DNA of 64,000 bases, taken from assembly GCA_012932865.1 (NCBI GenBank), contig SAXG01000025.1:372001-436000 (forward strand), in the 5' to 3' direction. Position numbers and translations under genes: made by a program. Source of the stretch: Amylostereum areolatum. Lineage: Eukaryota > Basidiomycota > Agaricomycetes > Russulales > Stereaceae. Below are positions 35,638 to 46,879 of the stretch, piece by piece; within the stretch, counting starts at the first letter, position 1; the number at the start of each line of letters is the position of its first letter. Below the pieces are notes generated by a model. That model worked only from the letters and a program-made list of their open reading frames with translations, was not told the origin of the DNA and did no database searches.

Positions 35638-36100
35638 TCAGAGTCCACTGAGAAGTATATTGATTTCTGCCTCGTAAGAGAATGTAAGACGGACTTCGGC
35701 TGCCCCCAACTGGGCCAAGACTCGAGAGATGTATTGTAGTTTGAGTACGCATGGTCCCAATCCTACCGAATCCTCGAGATGGCCGTATACGGCGTATTGT
35801 TTGTTTAGGCGTATAGACGCTGCCAAGCTCGGAGAGGTTTACTGGGCGCATCTTCAAAGTCCAGTAAGCAAACGCGAGAAAGAGGGCGTCGAACGTGTTC
35901 GACCGTTGGGTACCACTGTCACGGTATAGGACTTGAACGGTTATCAACCAATTAGATCTTGAGAAAGGAGCATATGCGTACCTTGTAGAAAGAACCACTT
36001 CCATGATGGCCAGCGCAGCTTTCAAAAATTGAGGAGCGAAGGTTTGCGAACGGGGCAAAGTGTGCGAGGTAATGACAGAAGTGCGTCCGATAACGAGCAC
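35638..36100 (-). pseudogene. Possible gene relic, unrecognised
   Basis: The minus strand has two coding-like segments in different frames: one with SNTFDALFLAFAYWTLKMRP (about 35850-35920), and a terminal one with LKLQYISRVLAQLGAAEV and LTFSYEAEINILLSGL ending at 35638. No GT-AG intron of reasonable size joins them in phase, so a frameshift or decay is likely. Family unknown. Confidence 0.3.
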
Positions 36101-36204
36101 TCGTCCACTTCTGGACCGGAGAAAGGTTGGCTAGATGCAGGCGCTTTGCCCTTGTCCCTTTTTTTTTCCGAGTTTAAAGTGTATTTGAGGCGGAGCCTAT
36201 GTCT

Positions 36205-37075
36205 ACACTATGTTCTAGATGTACGGTAGCTCATCAATGGATGTCCGTTTGCTTTTGGGATCGATGTCTCCGTGCAACGATCTCGTCCTCGCCTGGGCGA
36301 GGGCGAGATATCGTAGGCCTCGTAGAGGTCGTGAAGTGTTGGGGGCTTCTTGCGAAGTGAGCGCGAGGGCGCCTGTCCGGTTGCCCTTGTCCCTCTTCCT
36401 CTTCGGGGTGCGTGTAGAAACACTGACGTATTCCAAGTCGCCATCCGCACCGCCGTTCAGAGAGGGACGAGGTTAGGGGGAGGGACCGTGCTAGTTGCGG
36501 GGATCTCGACAGAGTCAATCTGGATCTTAGGAGCCTTTCTGCTTGCCTCGCCGTCGAGGCGCTCGATCTGGCGAACACAGGGGGACATGGCGTCAGAGGA
36601 AGGAAGAAACAACAAGGGCGGGTGAGCGGACAACGTATGGAGGGTCAGTAACGCACCAAACTCACATATCTCATTGCCTTCATTACCGTCTCCTCCTGGC
36701 CTCCGGATCTGGATCGTCAAAGGCGAGCATCAGTGGCCATCGTAGTTTCGGTCTGACCACATTTGCAGACGGAATTATGTCGATTTCGTGCGCGTATCTA
36801 CAAGAAGTCAACAGGGAATCAGGATTCCGGCGTCTCATAACAATATGCCACTCACCTGCGTCATGTTGGCTATGCCAGAACAGGACAGACGGCATCGAGG
36901 ACGCTCGACGTCTGCGAGCTGTTAAGGTCAGTAGTCGCATCGAAAGAAGAATCCTAGCCAGTGGTTTGTGTTCTGCTTGGATGGGGATCAGATCCCACGA
37001 GACTAAGCTCCTCGACGCGCATGGTGGGCGGGAGTGCAGGGTAATCCACAAAGACGCGAGTCCGTCAGGGGATTT
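36205..37075 (-). CDS. Unrecognised intron-rich gene
   Basis: Minus-strand segments are separated by standard introns: a frame starting with the ATG near 37021 (MRVEELSLVGSDPHPSRTQT), one with DSSFDATTDLNSSQTSSVLD, one after the GTGAGT...TTGTAG intron near 36830, one with IERLDGEASRKAPKIQIDSV, and a basic C-terminus containing TPKRKRD or, in another frame, KKPPTLHDLYEAYDISPSP. A stop (TAG) follows DAVCPVLA in one plausible exon, so the model may be wrong or the gene damaged. No family assigned. Confidence 0.35.
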
Positions 37076-37142
37076 AAATTGAAGACAACATCAGTACATG
37101 GGATGGCGACGGGGTGTAGGGTTACAGATGCGCTCAATCCTG

Positions 37143-39107
37143 TCATTCATCACTGGAGAAGATGATGAGACGACGACTCGCGTGCAGTGACAAAAGCGTA
37201 GCGCTCACCACTACGACCCTCGCCGTTGACTGGCCATCAGTTTGAGCAACCGTAAACCTCCCATTAATTGCGCGTCCCACCATTACAGTCGAGCCCCGCA
37301 TCTTCACTTCCGGGACGACTGCATTTACTTGTGCGGCCCAGTCCTCGCCGGTCATCCACCCGAGTGACTCTTTGCATGCTAGCCTCACGTCCTTGACGGA
37401 CAAGCTTTGCAGTCCGAGGTTGATCTCCGCGCGGAACCTCAACATGTCGACAAAATCTTCTTCTTTTGATCCCTCGAGCCCGACACCTCCTCTGGGGGAA
37501 AGAAAGAACAGTGGGATGAGAGGTCTGAAGTGCAACTGGTCTATCTGGAGACGCCGTAGCGCAGGTAGGAAGACAAATGTGTCATGGGACTTGTTTCTGC
37601 CCATAGCTGACAGGATGGACAGAGATGGCATTTTCACGATTGACAGTGCCTGCACGTTGCTGAACCTGGCCAATGCACGTCGCCATTGAGAGACCTCGTA
37701 AAATGTGGGAGAGGAAAGCTCCAGAACTTCTATAGAGGAAGCATCGAAATGCAACCCGATATACTGAAGTACGTCCACAGATAGCTCCGAGGTCTGATCC
37801 CGTCCATGCAATGTGATGTCGAGCAAGCACGTGAAGTCGCATGCGAAAGCGTGCGTCATTGCCAGGCTGGGGGAGCGCAGCCCATTCACGCGCGCGCAGA
37901 ATCGTAGTCGAAGGATGTCAGAAATGTTGTCTTCCACAATCGAAAGGCCGGTGACAGGCATGTCGGGGCGTAAAGCTCTGGCGTGTGATAGCAGTTCTTG
38001 GATAAAAGTCAATCTGTGAATATGGGCCGCCGATGTGGTGTCGACGTCGCCAACGCCATCTGCCTCCCAATCTTCCGCGCAATCCACGCAGACGTCCACC
38101 ATGGCAGTGGCGGGGACGATCAAATGGGCCCACAAAGCTTGACATCCCTCGACGAACCCGTGGGCCCGGAGCTCCGTGAGGTGGGGTAAGTTGACAATCG
38201 GTTCTCGACGATGCTCTTCCATCTCGTGCGGCGTCAAAAAGGGGACCGTTTGGATGAGACGTATGACCTGAAGCTGTGAAGACCCTTTGATTGCCTGCCA
38301 CAACAGGCTCCAGGGGAGAGCCGAGGAGATTGACAGCGGGGGATTGTGGACGATTTCAAGATAGGTGAGGAGGGAGGAGGTGATGGGGATGAACGTGTTT
38401 GTGAGAGAGACATGACGAAGGAAGGGGGTATTCAATGTTGTGAAAGAACGTGATGGGCGGCTTGTCAGGCGAGGGCGCTGCAGCTCGACCACGAGTCGCT
38501 CGAGTGGTAGTGTAGATGGCCTTCGAAGCTCGTCAAGGATGTCCGAGTCCCACACCAATGGATCGTCGATGGGATCTACGATTTCGATCACTTTCGCCCG
38601 ACATACGTTCTCCTGTGCAAACCGAATTGTGGCCAGGGGGACAAGGTCTCGACAGGTGTTCGTTTGGATAGTGATGGGCATGCTTCCCGCGCGGGCCAAA
38701 AGTTCTTCGTGGACCCACGGTACAAGGGTTACAACACCTGCCCAGAGCGCAGGGATACTGAGAAGGACGTTCCTTAGCTTGCGGCAAACGTGTCCGGTTT
38801 TGATCCAGCCCAAGCGGTCAGATCGCGGTTGATGCTTCTGTGAGAAGCCCCTATGATTGTGGGTAGAGGATAGGGGCCTTTTGGGAGGTGTAGGAGGGTT
38901 GATGAGGGCGACAATGGTCAGGATTTCGCCTAAGACCTCGGGGGGTACGGAAAAGAACGGAAGGCACGCATTACGTCGCGCTTTCAGCTGCAACAAGATG
39001 CCTTCAAGGCATCGAAGGCCGTCATTGATTTGGTCCGCGACCACGGCGGAGGAATGGCCCAGGAGGAGAGCCTGATCAATTTCGTGGATGCGCGCTCGTC
39101 CAGCCAC
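37143..39107 (-). CDS. Single-exon F-box protein
   Basis: One uninterrupted minus-strand frame of about 654 residues. The N-terminal coiled segment (ADQINDGLRCLEGILLQLKA) precedes the F-box, FFSVPPEVLGEILTIVALIN ... GWIKTGHVCRKLRNVLLSIP ALW, the form typical of basidiomycete F-box families. The remainder is leucine-rich with many short repeats of the pattern expected for a degenerate LRR receptor region. It should bind Skp1 and select substrates for an SCF ubiquitin ligase. The frame opens at GTG (39107) with no in-frame ATG before the F-box. The true start is therefore probably in a small upstream exon; an ATG in another frame lies at about 39122. Confidence 0.8.
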   Translation of the reverse strand: MAGRARIHEIDQALLLGHSSAVVADQINDGLRCLEGILLQLKARRNACLPFFSVPPEVLGEILTIVALINPPTPPKRPLSSTHNHRGFSQKHQPRSDRLGWIKTGHVCRKLRNVLLSIPALWAGVVTLVPWVHEELLARAGSMPITIQTNTCRDLVPLATIRFAQENVCRAKVIEIVDPIDDPLVWDSDILDELRRPSTLPLERLVVELQRPRLTSRPSRSFTTLNTPFLRHVSLTNTFIPITSSLLTYLEIVHNPPLSISSALPWSLLWQAIKGSSQLQVIRLIQTVPFLTPHEMEEHRREPIVNLPHLTELRAHGFVEGCQALWAHLIVPATAMVDVCVDCAEDWEADGVGDVDTTSAAHIHRLTFIQELLSHARALRPDMPVTGLSIVEDNISDILRLRFCARVNGLRSPSLAMTHAFACDFTCLLDITLHGRDQTSELSVDVLQYIGLHFDASSIEVLELSSPTFYEVSQWRRALARFSNVQALSIVKMPSLSILSAMGRNKSHDTFVFLPALRRLQIDQLHFRPLIPLFFLSPRGGVGLEGSKEEDFVDMLRFRAEINLGLQSLSVKDVRLACKESLGWMTGEDWAAQVNAVVPEVKMRGSTVMVGRAINGRFTVAQTDGQSTARVVVVSATLLSLHASRRLIIFSSDE

Positions 39108-39571
39108 GGCGAGCAGTCCATCGCTAGATCCGGCTACTATGAATGATACGCATGCGGCGAAAAAGGTATATAACGCACTAGGTCTTCAGGTCGACGGAGA
39201 TTTCGACGTCACTCCTCTCAAGCATAGCAGTGATATTCGATTAAACCACTAGGTAGGGGGGAGGGGGGGCAGGGTGAGAAAAAATGGCGAGCGACAATGA
39301 GCTCAGATACTAGCTTTTTGAAGCTTCCCCAAAGGAAGAGCACAAAGCACAGGGTCTTGCCGTAGGTTATACAGACTTGTCGAATCGCCTTGCGACGGGG
39401 CATGCTTTGTTCGGGAAAATGATTACCGCATAGTAGGTGATACAAACTCGCCGAGTCGCCTTGCAGCGGGGCTTTGTTTGGAGAAATATTGACGGCACAT
39501 GAATGCACATCTCAGGGCGAGGTTGAGTTCTCTCGGTACTATGCTGAGGAAAGAGGGATGGGAGCGACTCT

Positions 39572-39883
39572 GACGCACAAAAGTGAGATCGAGAGCGCTT
39601 GTCAAGAGGCAAAGTTGACGACGCGTTCGCGCGTTCAGCGGCACAATGCGTGACACTTGCGTTACCTCGCGTGACACGCGGGCCGCCGCGCGGGATTTCG
39701 CGATGCCGCCCAAGTCCACATGTTCCGTCTTGGACTCTTGGTTACGTCTTTCGCCCCTTCACGTTCTTGGTCTTTGGTCTTTGCACCTGCCTCTTTCGAT
39801 CTCACTTTTGTGCGTCGAACGCGGCTTACCCATTGACTCGCCTTTCATGTTTCTCGACCGCGCCGAAACGCTTCGTCGCGCTC
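39572..39883. repeat. R1 repeats as a facing pair
   Basis: A forward core (GACGCACAAAAGTGAGATC, from 39572) faces an inverted core (39796-39818). The inverted copy extends from the shared CGGGATTTCGCG at 39691 to the shared CGAAACGCTTCGTC end at about 39878. Confidence 0.85.
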
Positions 39884-41594
39884 AGCTAATTGGGATGCTG
39901 TGTCGCCGAGGTCTCACGGAGGTGAGTTCGCAGCCTGGACGCAACCCACACCACACTCACCTCCATTAGCTTAACGTTGCCGTTCAAGCCGCAACCAGGC
40001 ACTGTAGCTTGTTATCACGACATCTGAGGGAAGAAGGAGACGGTGGCTATCATCACCCGTGAGTTGATGGCCATACTCAGTGTGCCCACTCCAGTAGCGG
40101 CCGATGCTGGGCACGGCGTATAATGCCATACATGATCGTCATCATCTGTGTCCACCGGGTTTCAAATTTTAGGCCTTCTGCATTGCATAGCGATTTGTTC
40201 CCTATAGCTCAGATCAGTTGACGTTACCTTTCAGTCGAGGGTGATGCCTACCGACGTCGCTGGCGTTCCGCCCACGCAGCAGGTGGTTATGAACGGACAC
40301 GCTTGAGGACGTCCCCGAGCCGCTCCGGCACCCAAACTGGGGGAAATATCTCTTCAGGACTGGGGGCTCTACGCCATTTGCGGGTCCCAGGACACCTGTA
40401 TCGTATACATAGAGTACAGTACTTGTCGAACCTCACGTTTCGCGTCAAGCGTGGCTGTGCGAAGAAAGCAAACGCGAACAGACGTTGTGCCAGATCCAAC
40501 CTTTGTCGCCCCTCTGTAGTTAAGTACCCCTGCCACACGACAAGTTTGGCCCTTTTTAGTTTTTATACCATGACCACCCAGACTTATATGTACGAGATTC
40601 AAACCTTCTTCAACACATTACCTCGCGATATATGTAATTCTATAACAAGTTGGCCCGAAACCTGCTGCGTCGCAGGCCGCGACACGCTGACGAGTGACGA
40701 TGACGCGTGTCGCGCTGCGTCGCGCGTCGTCGAGCCCGGATAGTCTCTCGTAGCCAGACTTACATAAAACAGAAGACAATCGTTCTGTTTAAGACTGTTT
40801 TAGATACAGCCATCATGGTAGGCTCGGACCCAGCGGCTTCTTTTCGAACTCCGCAACCTCGGTTCAGAAACGGCTGGGCACACTCAAGGCACACTGGTCG
40901 GCCTTTTGGCAGGGGGCCAAGTAGTCTCGTTCCCGCCGTTAGATAGCGAGTTGTGCAGGGGTTTTTCAGCGGGGAACAGACTAGGGGCCAAGATCAGTTT
41001 CGACTTGGCGAAATTTCGCGCGTCGCGCGGGCTCCTCAGATTTCTTTCTCTCATCACATAGCATCCTCCGTTTCCAGACCTCTTCACATATGATGATATA
41101 GATGCCGAATACATGTCGTACACACTTTGATTACGTGAAAATATCCACAGTTGAAGTGTCCGAGAACTTCCTAATAACCCCCACCGCCTCCACACGAGCA
41201 AGCAAAGCCTGAAGCTGGGTTACGGAGTTCTGTTCCCCCTGTAGCAAAAAATGAGATACAGTGATAGTTAACCCAGGACAAAACCCGACCTTCCATGCCT
41301 CCTGGTCACTCGCTGGCGTCGTCCGTGCGCCAGTATAATCCCCGGTGGCCGAGTGAAACAGGTGCGGGTCATTGCCCAGGTCTTGCTATGCGAACAGATT
41401 ATTTTGTATCATAAACAGCAGATCTTCGGGCATATTTGATACATATAGTCCGTGAGGTCTGTCGGGCTCCGTCAATGTTGACCAGTCGTTGAAAGATGCC
41501 CTACATTCAAAGTGTTGTCAACTTGCTCTTCCAGATCGGCCGTATGAGGCGGGCAAGGTACCATGCAAGGCCTTCTCTTCGACCAGGGAGAGCG

Positions 41595-42243
41595 TGACGA
41601 AGCGTTTCGGTGCCACGGTCAGGAGACATGAAAAGCGTATCAAAGCGTAAACCCGCGCTCGACGCACAAAAGTGAGATCGAGCACAGGTAAGAAGACGGA
41701 AAGACGGAGCGTGCACGGGAGGAGCCTGGAGAAGCGTTGAAGCGCGAAGAGGAGGTGCGTGAGTGGATGGTGTGAAGTGTAGGGGCGGGTGAGCAGGCGG
41801 AGGGTAGTAGTACTGCCATTGGGGACGGACGGAAGGTTACCGACGTACGAAAGTGAGATCGGAAACGCTGATGAGGGGGCGAACGAAAGTTCGCGGCGTT
41901 TAGCGCCATGCACGTGATCACGCGGCTCACCAACGCGTTTGCGCGGCTAAGCTTCTTTTTTCCTGCGCCCATCCTTGGTATGCCTGCAGTTGTCGATCTC
42001 ACTTTTGTGCGTCGAACATCTGCTCCGTCCCTCTTATCTGCTCATGTCATCGTTCTCCGCTCCATTATTACCGCCTTTCTTCGCAACATCTCGCGCCTTT
42101 GTGTGTACTTCTCCAGACGAAATCAGCGCACCCCTGACAGGCCTGACCCCCCGATGAATCCAGCGTTCTTTATACAGCTTGTCCTTTGGAGTCTGCATAC
42201 ACGTGGCGCTTTGTTTCCGCGACCTCACTTTATGTGCGTCGAC
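41595..42243. repeat. Cluster of R1 repeats
   Basis: A forward copy starts at 41595 (TGACGAAGCGTTTCGG) with its core at 41660-41678; a diverged forward core follows at 41841-41862, then inverted cores at 41993-42015 and 42220-42243. Several insertions or a nested pair seem to have accumulated here. Confidence 0.8.
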
Positions 42244-42483
42244 GAGCGTTCCATACCCAGATTGTTATCCTCAGGACTTCAATATGTAAAATCCTTCCTT
42301 AAGCTTGCTTGTTACACACAAAGCAGTCAGGGAGTCAAGGTATTTGATTGATTTCTTTGGCGTAAAGGCAACTGTCGTCCTCATACCCGTCACTCCGCCC
42401 GTCCCCTTCAGCCTTTATGAACCGATGCATACGCTCCCCGGGCCCACACAGAATCCCTCCTCGATTGCCCACATCGCTCTACC

Positions 42484-43671
42484 ATGATGCGTCTGACCCC
42501 AGAATCCCTGACAAGAACACAAGTCACCTCCACCGAAGGCTCGAAGATCAGCATCGTCAACCTCCCCTATGAACTTGTGTATCAAGTCTCCTTCATCGTC
42601 ATAGCAGATCATTTTTCTGCCCTCGTCAAAACTCCTTCGACTGTCCATAGTCGGAACGTGGTTTCAACTATGTTATCCATTTCACGCGAGTTCCGTCGTT
42701 GCACCCTGCGACTGTTGTGTCCTGTATGGGGGTTGCCAATTTCGGCACAAACGATCCCGCAAGTCGCTATTTTCTACGCCAAAGGGACCACCTATTGACC
42801 TCTGCTCGTACAACAGAGACTGTAGGATGATCATGGAGCTCCTAGAGCGGCTTTCAGAGGCAGCAATGTACTCCCCTGAACAAGTAACCCATGACCGCTT
42901 GTGTATCTCTTCCATATTCCGACACAGAGCCCTGCGCACCCCTCGTCTACCTCTCGTGAAGATTCTCAAGCTCATGCTAGTCAACTTTGCTCGCTCCTCT
43001 CGATTCCCGGAAAACCTCGCTCATACAGATCCCCGACGTATGTTAGATGAACTGGACGATGCAGTGGAGGTTTGGAATTGCCTGCACCGAGCCTCGAAGG
43101 AATTGTTATCACTGCGTTTGGAAGACTTCATCAAGAGATACGTGTTGGATCTGACACGAGGTACTTCTTTCTGCTCACCCTCTTCATATGGACCGCCATC
43201 TGATCGTCCAAAACCCCTATAGCCGTTGTAATCAAGCACATCCTATGCATGTTTGCACAATACCTCAGTAGCGACTACGCGTCTCGGGTAAGTATTCTTT
43301 CTACCTTCCGGGCTGTATTGTATCTGACATCCGTACCTGCAAGAAAAACGAAACGGTTATCAAGCGTGGCGTAAAGTCGCCCTCTAGCAAAGCTCTTCAA
43401 CTTGCCCAGGCTTGCATCAGTACTGTGTCTCGTGCGACTTCCGCATTTGCACTATCCTCAAATGCACACCAAGACGATCTTCCATTGCTTCGATGGGCGA
43501 TTGCAAGACCGCTACAAAGCACACGAAGGCGTATCAAAGAGATCAGAATGTTTGCGCACTGCAATCCGCATCGAGCCATTGTCGTACCGTCCACGCAGTG
43601 GTCTCGGGCGTTGGCGACATTACTGTCTCCCCGCCAGCGCCAGAGACTCTTTCCCGAACTTTCATTTTGAT
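42484..43671 (+). CDS. F-box-like protein, gene possibly damaged
   Basis: Exon 1 starts at ATG 42484. Residues 20-75 fit an F-box: ISIVNLPYELVYQVSFIVIA ... STMLSISREFRRCTLRLLC. A second frame (42827-43222) continues with a helical region, MELLERLSEAAMYSPEQV and DELDDAVEVWNCLHRASKEL LSLRLEDFIKRYV. A third (about 43425-43671) reads LPLLRWAIARPLQSTRRRIK and ends RQRQRLFPELSF. The intron between the first two segments does not keep phase with any donor I can see, so there may be a frameshift. The arrangement matches basidiomycete F-box-like proteins in which the C-terminal part is variable. Confidence 0.5.
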
Positions 43672-44164
43672 ATGTACACTTTGTTCCACTCTATTCAGCT
43701 GCACGAATTACGATTCCTAAAGAATTGTGCAAAGTGGTATTCCGTGTCCATGCTTGTCAATGTGCCTGTAATTTCAGGCGCCATACCACCCGCAACACTC
43801 CTGCTGTCTACAACGCATGCCCCTGCTGCAACTCTCACCATTCATCATCCACCCGCCCTCGCTCCAATGCTCTCCTCGCGCACAACATCTCTGTCATCTA
43901 CAATGTTCTTCGCTTTCGCCATCCACAATATGATGCGACCAGCACAACGGGAGTAGGGGAGTAAAGAGCGCGTTGGAGTGAGCACATCATCACCCGGATC
44001 CCTATCAGAAAGGTCAAAAACCCCTAGCAGAGGCCCGTCCTGTTTTAGGCTTTTTCCGGAATGGGGATCCCTTTCCTGACGGGCACGGCCAAGGCGATTC
44101 AGAATGAGTGGAGCTGGACAAACTTGTCGAGTGTACCATTCGTCGAGCAGCCGGTCGGCACCGG

Positions 44165-44218
44165 GGGTTTTTTTTTTGTTTTTTTTGTTTTTTTTTTGTT
44201 TTTTTTTTGTTTTTTTTG
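44165..44218 (+). repeat. T8-10 G tandem tract
   Basis: Five blocks of seven to ten T separated by single G. On the minus strand this is an A-rich tract, resembling the tail of a retrotransposed or polyadenylated insertion, but no element body is recognised next to it. Confidence 0.8.
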
Positions 44219-44499
44219 ATTCCAGTTTATCGTATTTGAGGGTAGCAGAACCCTATGTAACACCTCGTACAGTACGTATATAATTGTAGCGGTTGTCCCT
44301 CGGCACCGGGTTCTCGCAGGGCACGCCCACCGCGCGGGTGCATTCATTTTTCTCGCGTCCTTTGGTTTGTACGCTGACGCGGGATGGACAGAACTGGCTG
44401 ACGCTTTGGTTGAAAGTCCGCGGGGATGTGTGTGCCCTGTGAGTGTTCTCCTTCCCTGGGCGGGTTGGCAGCGTGCTGATGTCCGCGGCAGACATCACC

Positions 44500-45556
44500 A
44501 AATTACATCTACAAGCAATCTCGGCGCGCTTGACCTCCACTTACAAGGGATCTGGATCAGCGACTGTATTTTCCCTTCTCTGGGAGGCGGGCACTGCTGA
44601 TGGTCCACCGCGTCGACAGCGGTGATTGGATGGGACGTCGTACAGTCGCAGATCCCGGCGGTGCCGTTCATGCACAAGTACGAGAATGTGTTCGCGTTCA
44701 AGTGCGTTTTCACCCTCTCTGTTCTGATGCGCTTTCCCTCGGCTGACGCGCGCGGACAGCCAAATATTCCTGGTGCAGCTGGACGCGCTCTCGGACCAGT
44801 GCAACTACACGGGCTACCTGGACACGTTCGTGATGTAACCGCCCAAGGGCCTGCTCCCGCTGCCGAACGGGCTGACGGAGGCCTCTGACGCGTGCGACGT
44901 GTGGGACCTCATCTTCGATGCGGCGCTGACGACGAACCCGGCGTTCAACATCTACCGCATCTTCGACACCGTGCGCGCCTCCCTCCCCCTCCTTTCTCTC
45001 GCACGCACGCTGACGGGTTCGTTTGTTGGAATCAGTGGCCGATCCTGTGGGACGTGCTCGGCTTCCCGGGCTCGTTCGACGACGCGCAGACGCTGCTGCT
45101 CCACTTTGACCGCACGGATGTGAAGACGGTCATCCACGCCCCGCAGGACGTCGACTGAGCGGAGTGCGGGGACGTGAATGTCTTCCCGCGCGGCGACGCC
45201 AGCCTCCCGCCTGCGTTCGCCATGCTCCCGAACGTGATCGAGAAGAGCAATCGGACCGTCATCGTGCACGGCCTGGGCGATTTCATCCTGATCGCGGAGG
45301 GCACGCGGGTGGTGTTGCAGCAGTGCGTTCGTCTCCCTTCGTTTATCCATTTCTTTCTATCTTGTGGATTTGCTCGCGATCGACGCTGACCTGGGCTGCT
45401 GTTGTGTTTTTTTTTTCAGTGTGACCTGGGGAGGCGTGCAAGGGTTCCAGAGCCCGCTTGAGCCCGACCCGTTCCTCGTGGTCGGGATGGACGCGCTCAA
45501 AAACATGTAGTCTGAGCGCGGGCTGACGTACTTCGACGTCGCTTTGAGTGGACACC
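44500..45556 (+). pseudogene. Serine carboxypeptidase (peptidase S10) pseudogene
   Basis: Recognisable in order: GALDLHLQGIWISD, FMHKYENVFAFK, FLVQLDALSDQCNYTGYLDT, PPKGLLPLPNGLTEASDACD, WPILWDVLGFPGSFDDAQTL, LLHFDRTDVKTVIHAPQDVD, MLPNVIEKSNRTVIVHGLGD, VTWGGVQGFQSPLEPDP, and ERGLTYFDVALSGH. These match the second half of secreted fungal S10 carboxypeptidases. The catalytic Asp (in HGLGDFILI) and His (in LSGH) can be seen, but the catalytic Ser block (GESYAG type) and signal peptide are absent. Three in-frame stops break the sequence: TAA at 44836, TGA at 45156 (where the family has Trp, so TGG to TGA), and TAG at 45508. Introns still have GT-AG borders, so this is a decayed duplicate of a spliced gene rather than a retrocopy. 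Confidence 0.88.
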
Positions 45557-45559
45557 TGT

Positions 45560-46186
45560 GGGTTTTCCTCGCACTGTTTCTAATATTGTTTCTGGTTGAA
45601 TGCTGGCGCGCTGCTGACTCTGCGAATCGGCCATGCCTTACTAGTGCATTTCACTCGAAGCAATGCTTATGCTGGGTGCGCGCGGCAAACCTGTAGTGAG
45701 ATCAGGGAAGAGACTGCAGAGCAAGTAAGTCTTATCATGTCATGCGAGGTCCATGGCTCAACGAACATCCGCATTTCAGCTACCTATGACGTCCATCACA
45801 GTCAAGTTGGGCCAACGCGACCCCGAACGACGTCATCGCAGCAACAGGTCCAGGCTCTCATGTGACCCACCTCAGGTACCAGTCTGACTTCTGGAAAGCA
45901 TATCGTGCGCCTTCATGCGCCCACTGTTCATTTGTGGGCGTCCTTCCTTTCCAATCTACATTTGAGATGCCATCATACCCCCAATGTTGCTGTTTTTCTG
46001 CCCGCTGAACTCTAAGTATGCCTATGGGGAATCTGTGCTGACAAGCCAGATGTTATATCTGAGACAATCCCATCTGAGACATACTGATGTGCCTCTAAAG
46101 ACGGTCTGAAATTCTCAAACATATCTCCAGGCATAAGTATTTTCTGACTGGTCCCCCGAGTTTCTCCCTGTTTCTCCCCCCCATCC
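45560..46186. other. Intergenic region after the pseudogene
   Basis: No S10 sequence can be followed past 45556. A plus-strand frame at 45596-45865 has no recognisable content. Confidence 0.4.
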
Positions 46187-46876
46187 ATGCCTACCATGCG
46201 CGTGGAACCTGTCTCCCTTCCCGCTCGGGAGAGCTACCTTCCTGTCCTATTTCGCTGTCTTGACGCTCATCCCGGTCGGCCTGCCGGCCTGCCTGTTGGG
46301 CAGACATACGTCTACGAACAGGATGTGTCCAAGGCCGCTTTGAAAGAGCTCGACGACGGCGCGGCGAAGCAGGAGGTGCCGAAGACCACGTCCGCCGAAA
46401 CTCTGCGCAACTCCCTTGGTGCGTATATATATCCTTCTCCCCAAGTCGACGCCTTGCTCATCCCCGTCCAGGCTTCTTAGAATTGAACGCGGGCGACGCC
46501 ATCTTTGCTCGGAAGAAGGGCGACCCCAAAAATGGTTCGCTGGATATACTGCAGGCTCTTGTTCTCGACCGGTACGTCTCTATCCCCTTTGCTGCCAACA
46601 AGCTAATACATATACGCTTCCACAGCCACTATTTTACCAAACCGGTCACAGATGGGATCGACGGGGACGGCAGCGTGCCTGACCTCGAGCTCGCGGACGG
46701 GCTCGAACAGCAACGACGCCGCCGACAATCTCCCCTCCTTCAAGGTCGTGGAAAACCTGACAAGGGTTCGCAACGACATGCTCGGCGAGGAAAATGAGCG
46801 CGGCCCCTCCATCCCTCTCCTGAACCCGGCATCAAAGGCAAGGTCAGGAGGGGAGGGACGATCAAGAGAGCGATGA
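46187..46876 (+). CDS. Unrecognised multi-exon protein
   Basis: A plausible chain starts at ATG 46187 (MPTMRVEPVSLPARESYLPV) and continues QTYVYEQDVSKAALKELDDG. After an intron it reads ELNAGDAIFARKKGDPKNG and SLDILQALVLDRY, then HYFTKPVTDGIDGDGSVPD, and ends with VVENLTRVRNDMLGEENE. Introns of about 50 bp with GT-AG borders fall at 46420-46470 and 46572-46625. Hydrophilic, no membrane segment, no domain known to me. Confidence 0.45.
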
Positions 46877-46879
46877 TCA

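Larger units (their letters stand above)
39220..42480. other. Repeat-rich gene-poor region
   Basis: Contains six or seven copies or fragments of repeat R1 (39.57, 39.80, 41.66, 41.84, 41.99, 42.22 kb) and no supportable gene. A minus-strand frame at 40287-40538 with FFAQPRLTRNVRFDKYCTLC and FPPVWVPERLGDVLKRVRS has protein-like composition but no neighbours or domain. Confidence 0.5.

Noticed and set aside
40303..40743. 146-residue plus-strand frame
   Set aside because: No domain, no splice context, and the opposite strand is just as open.
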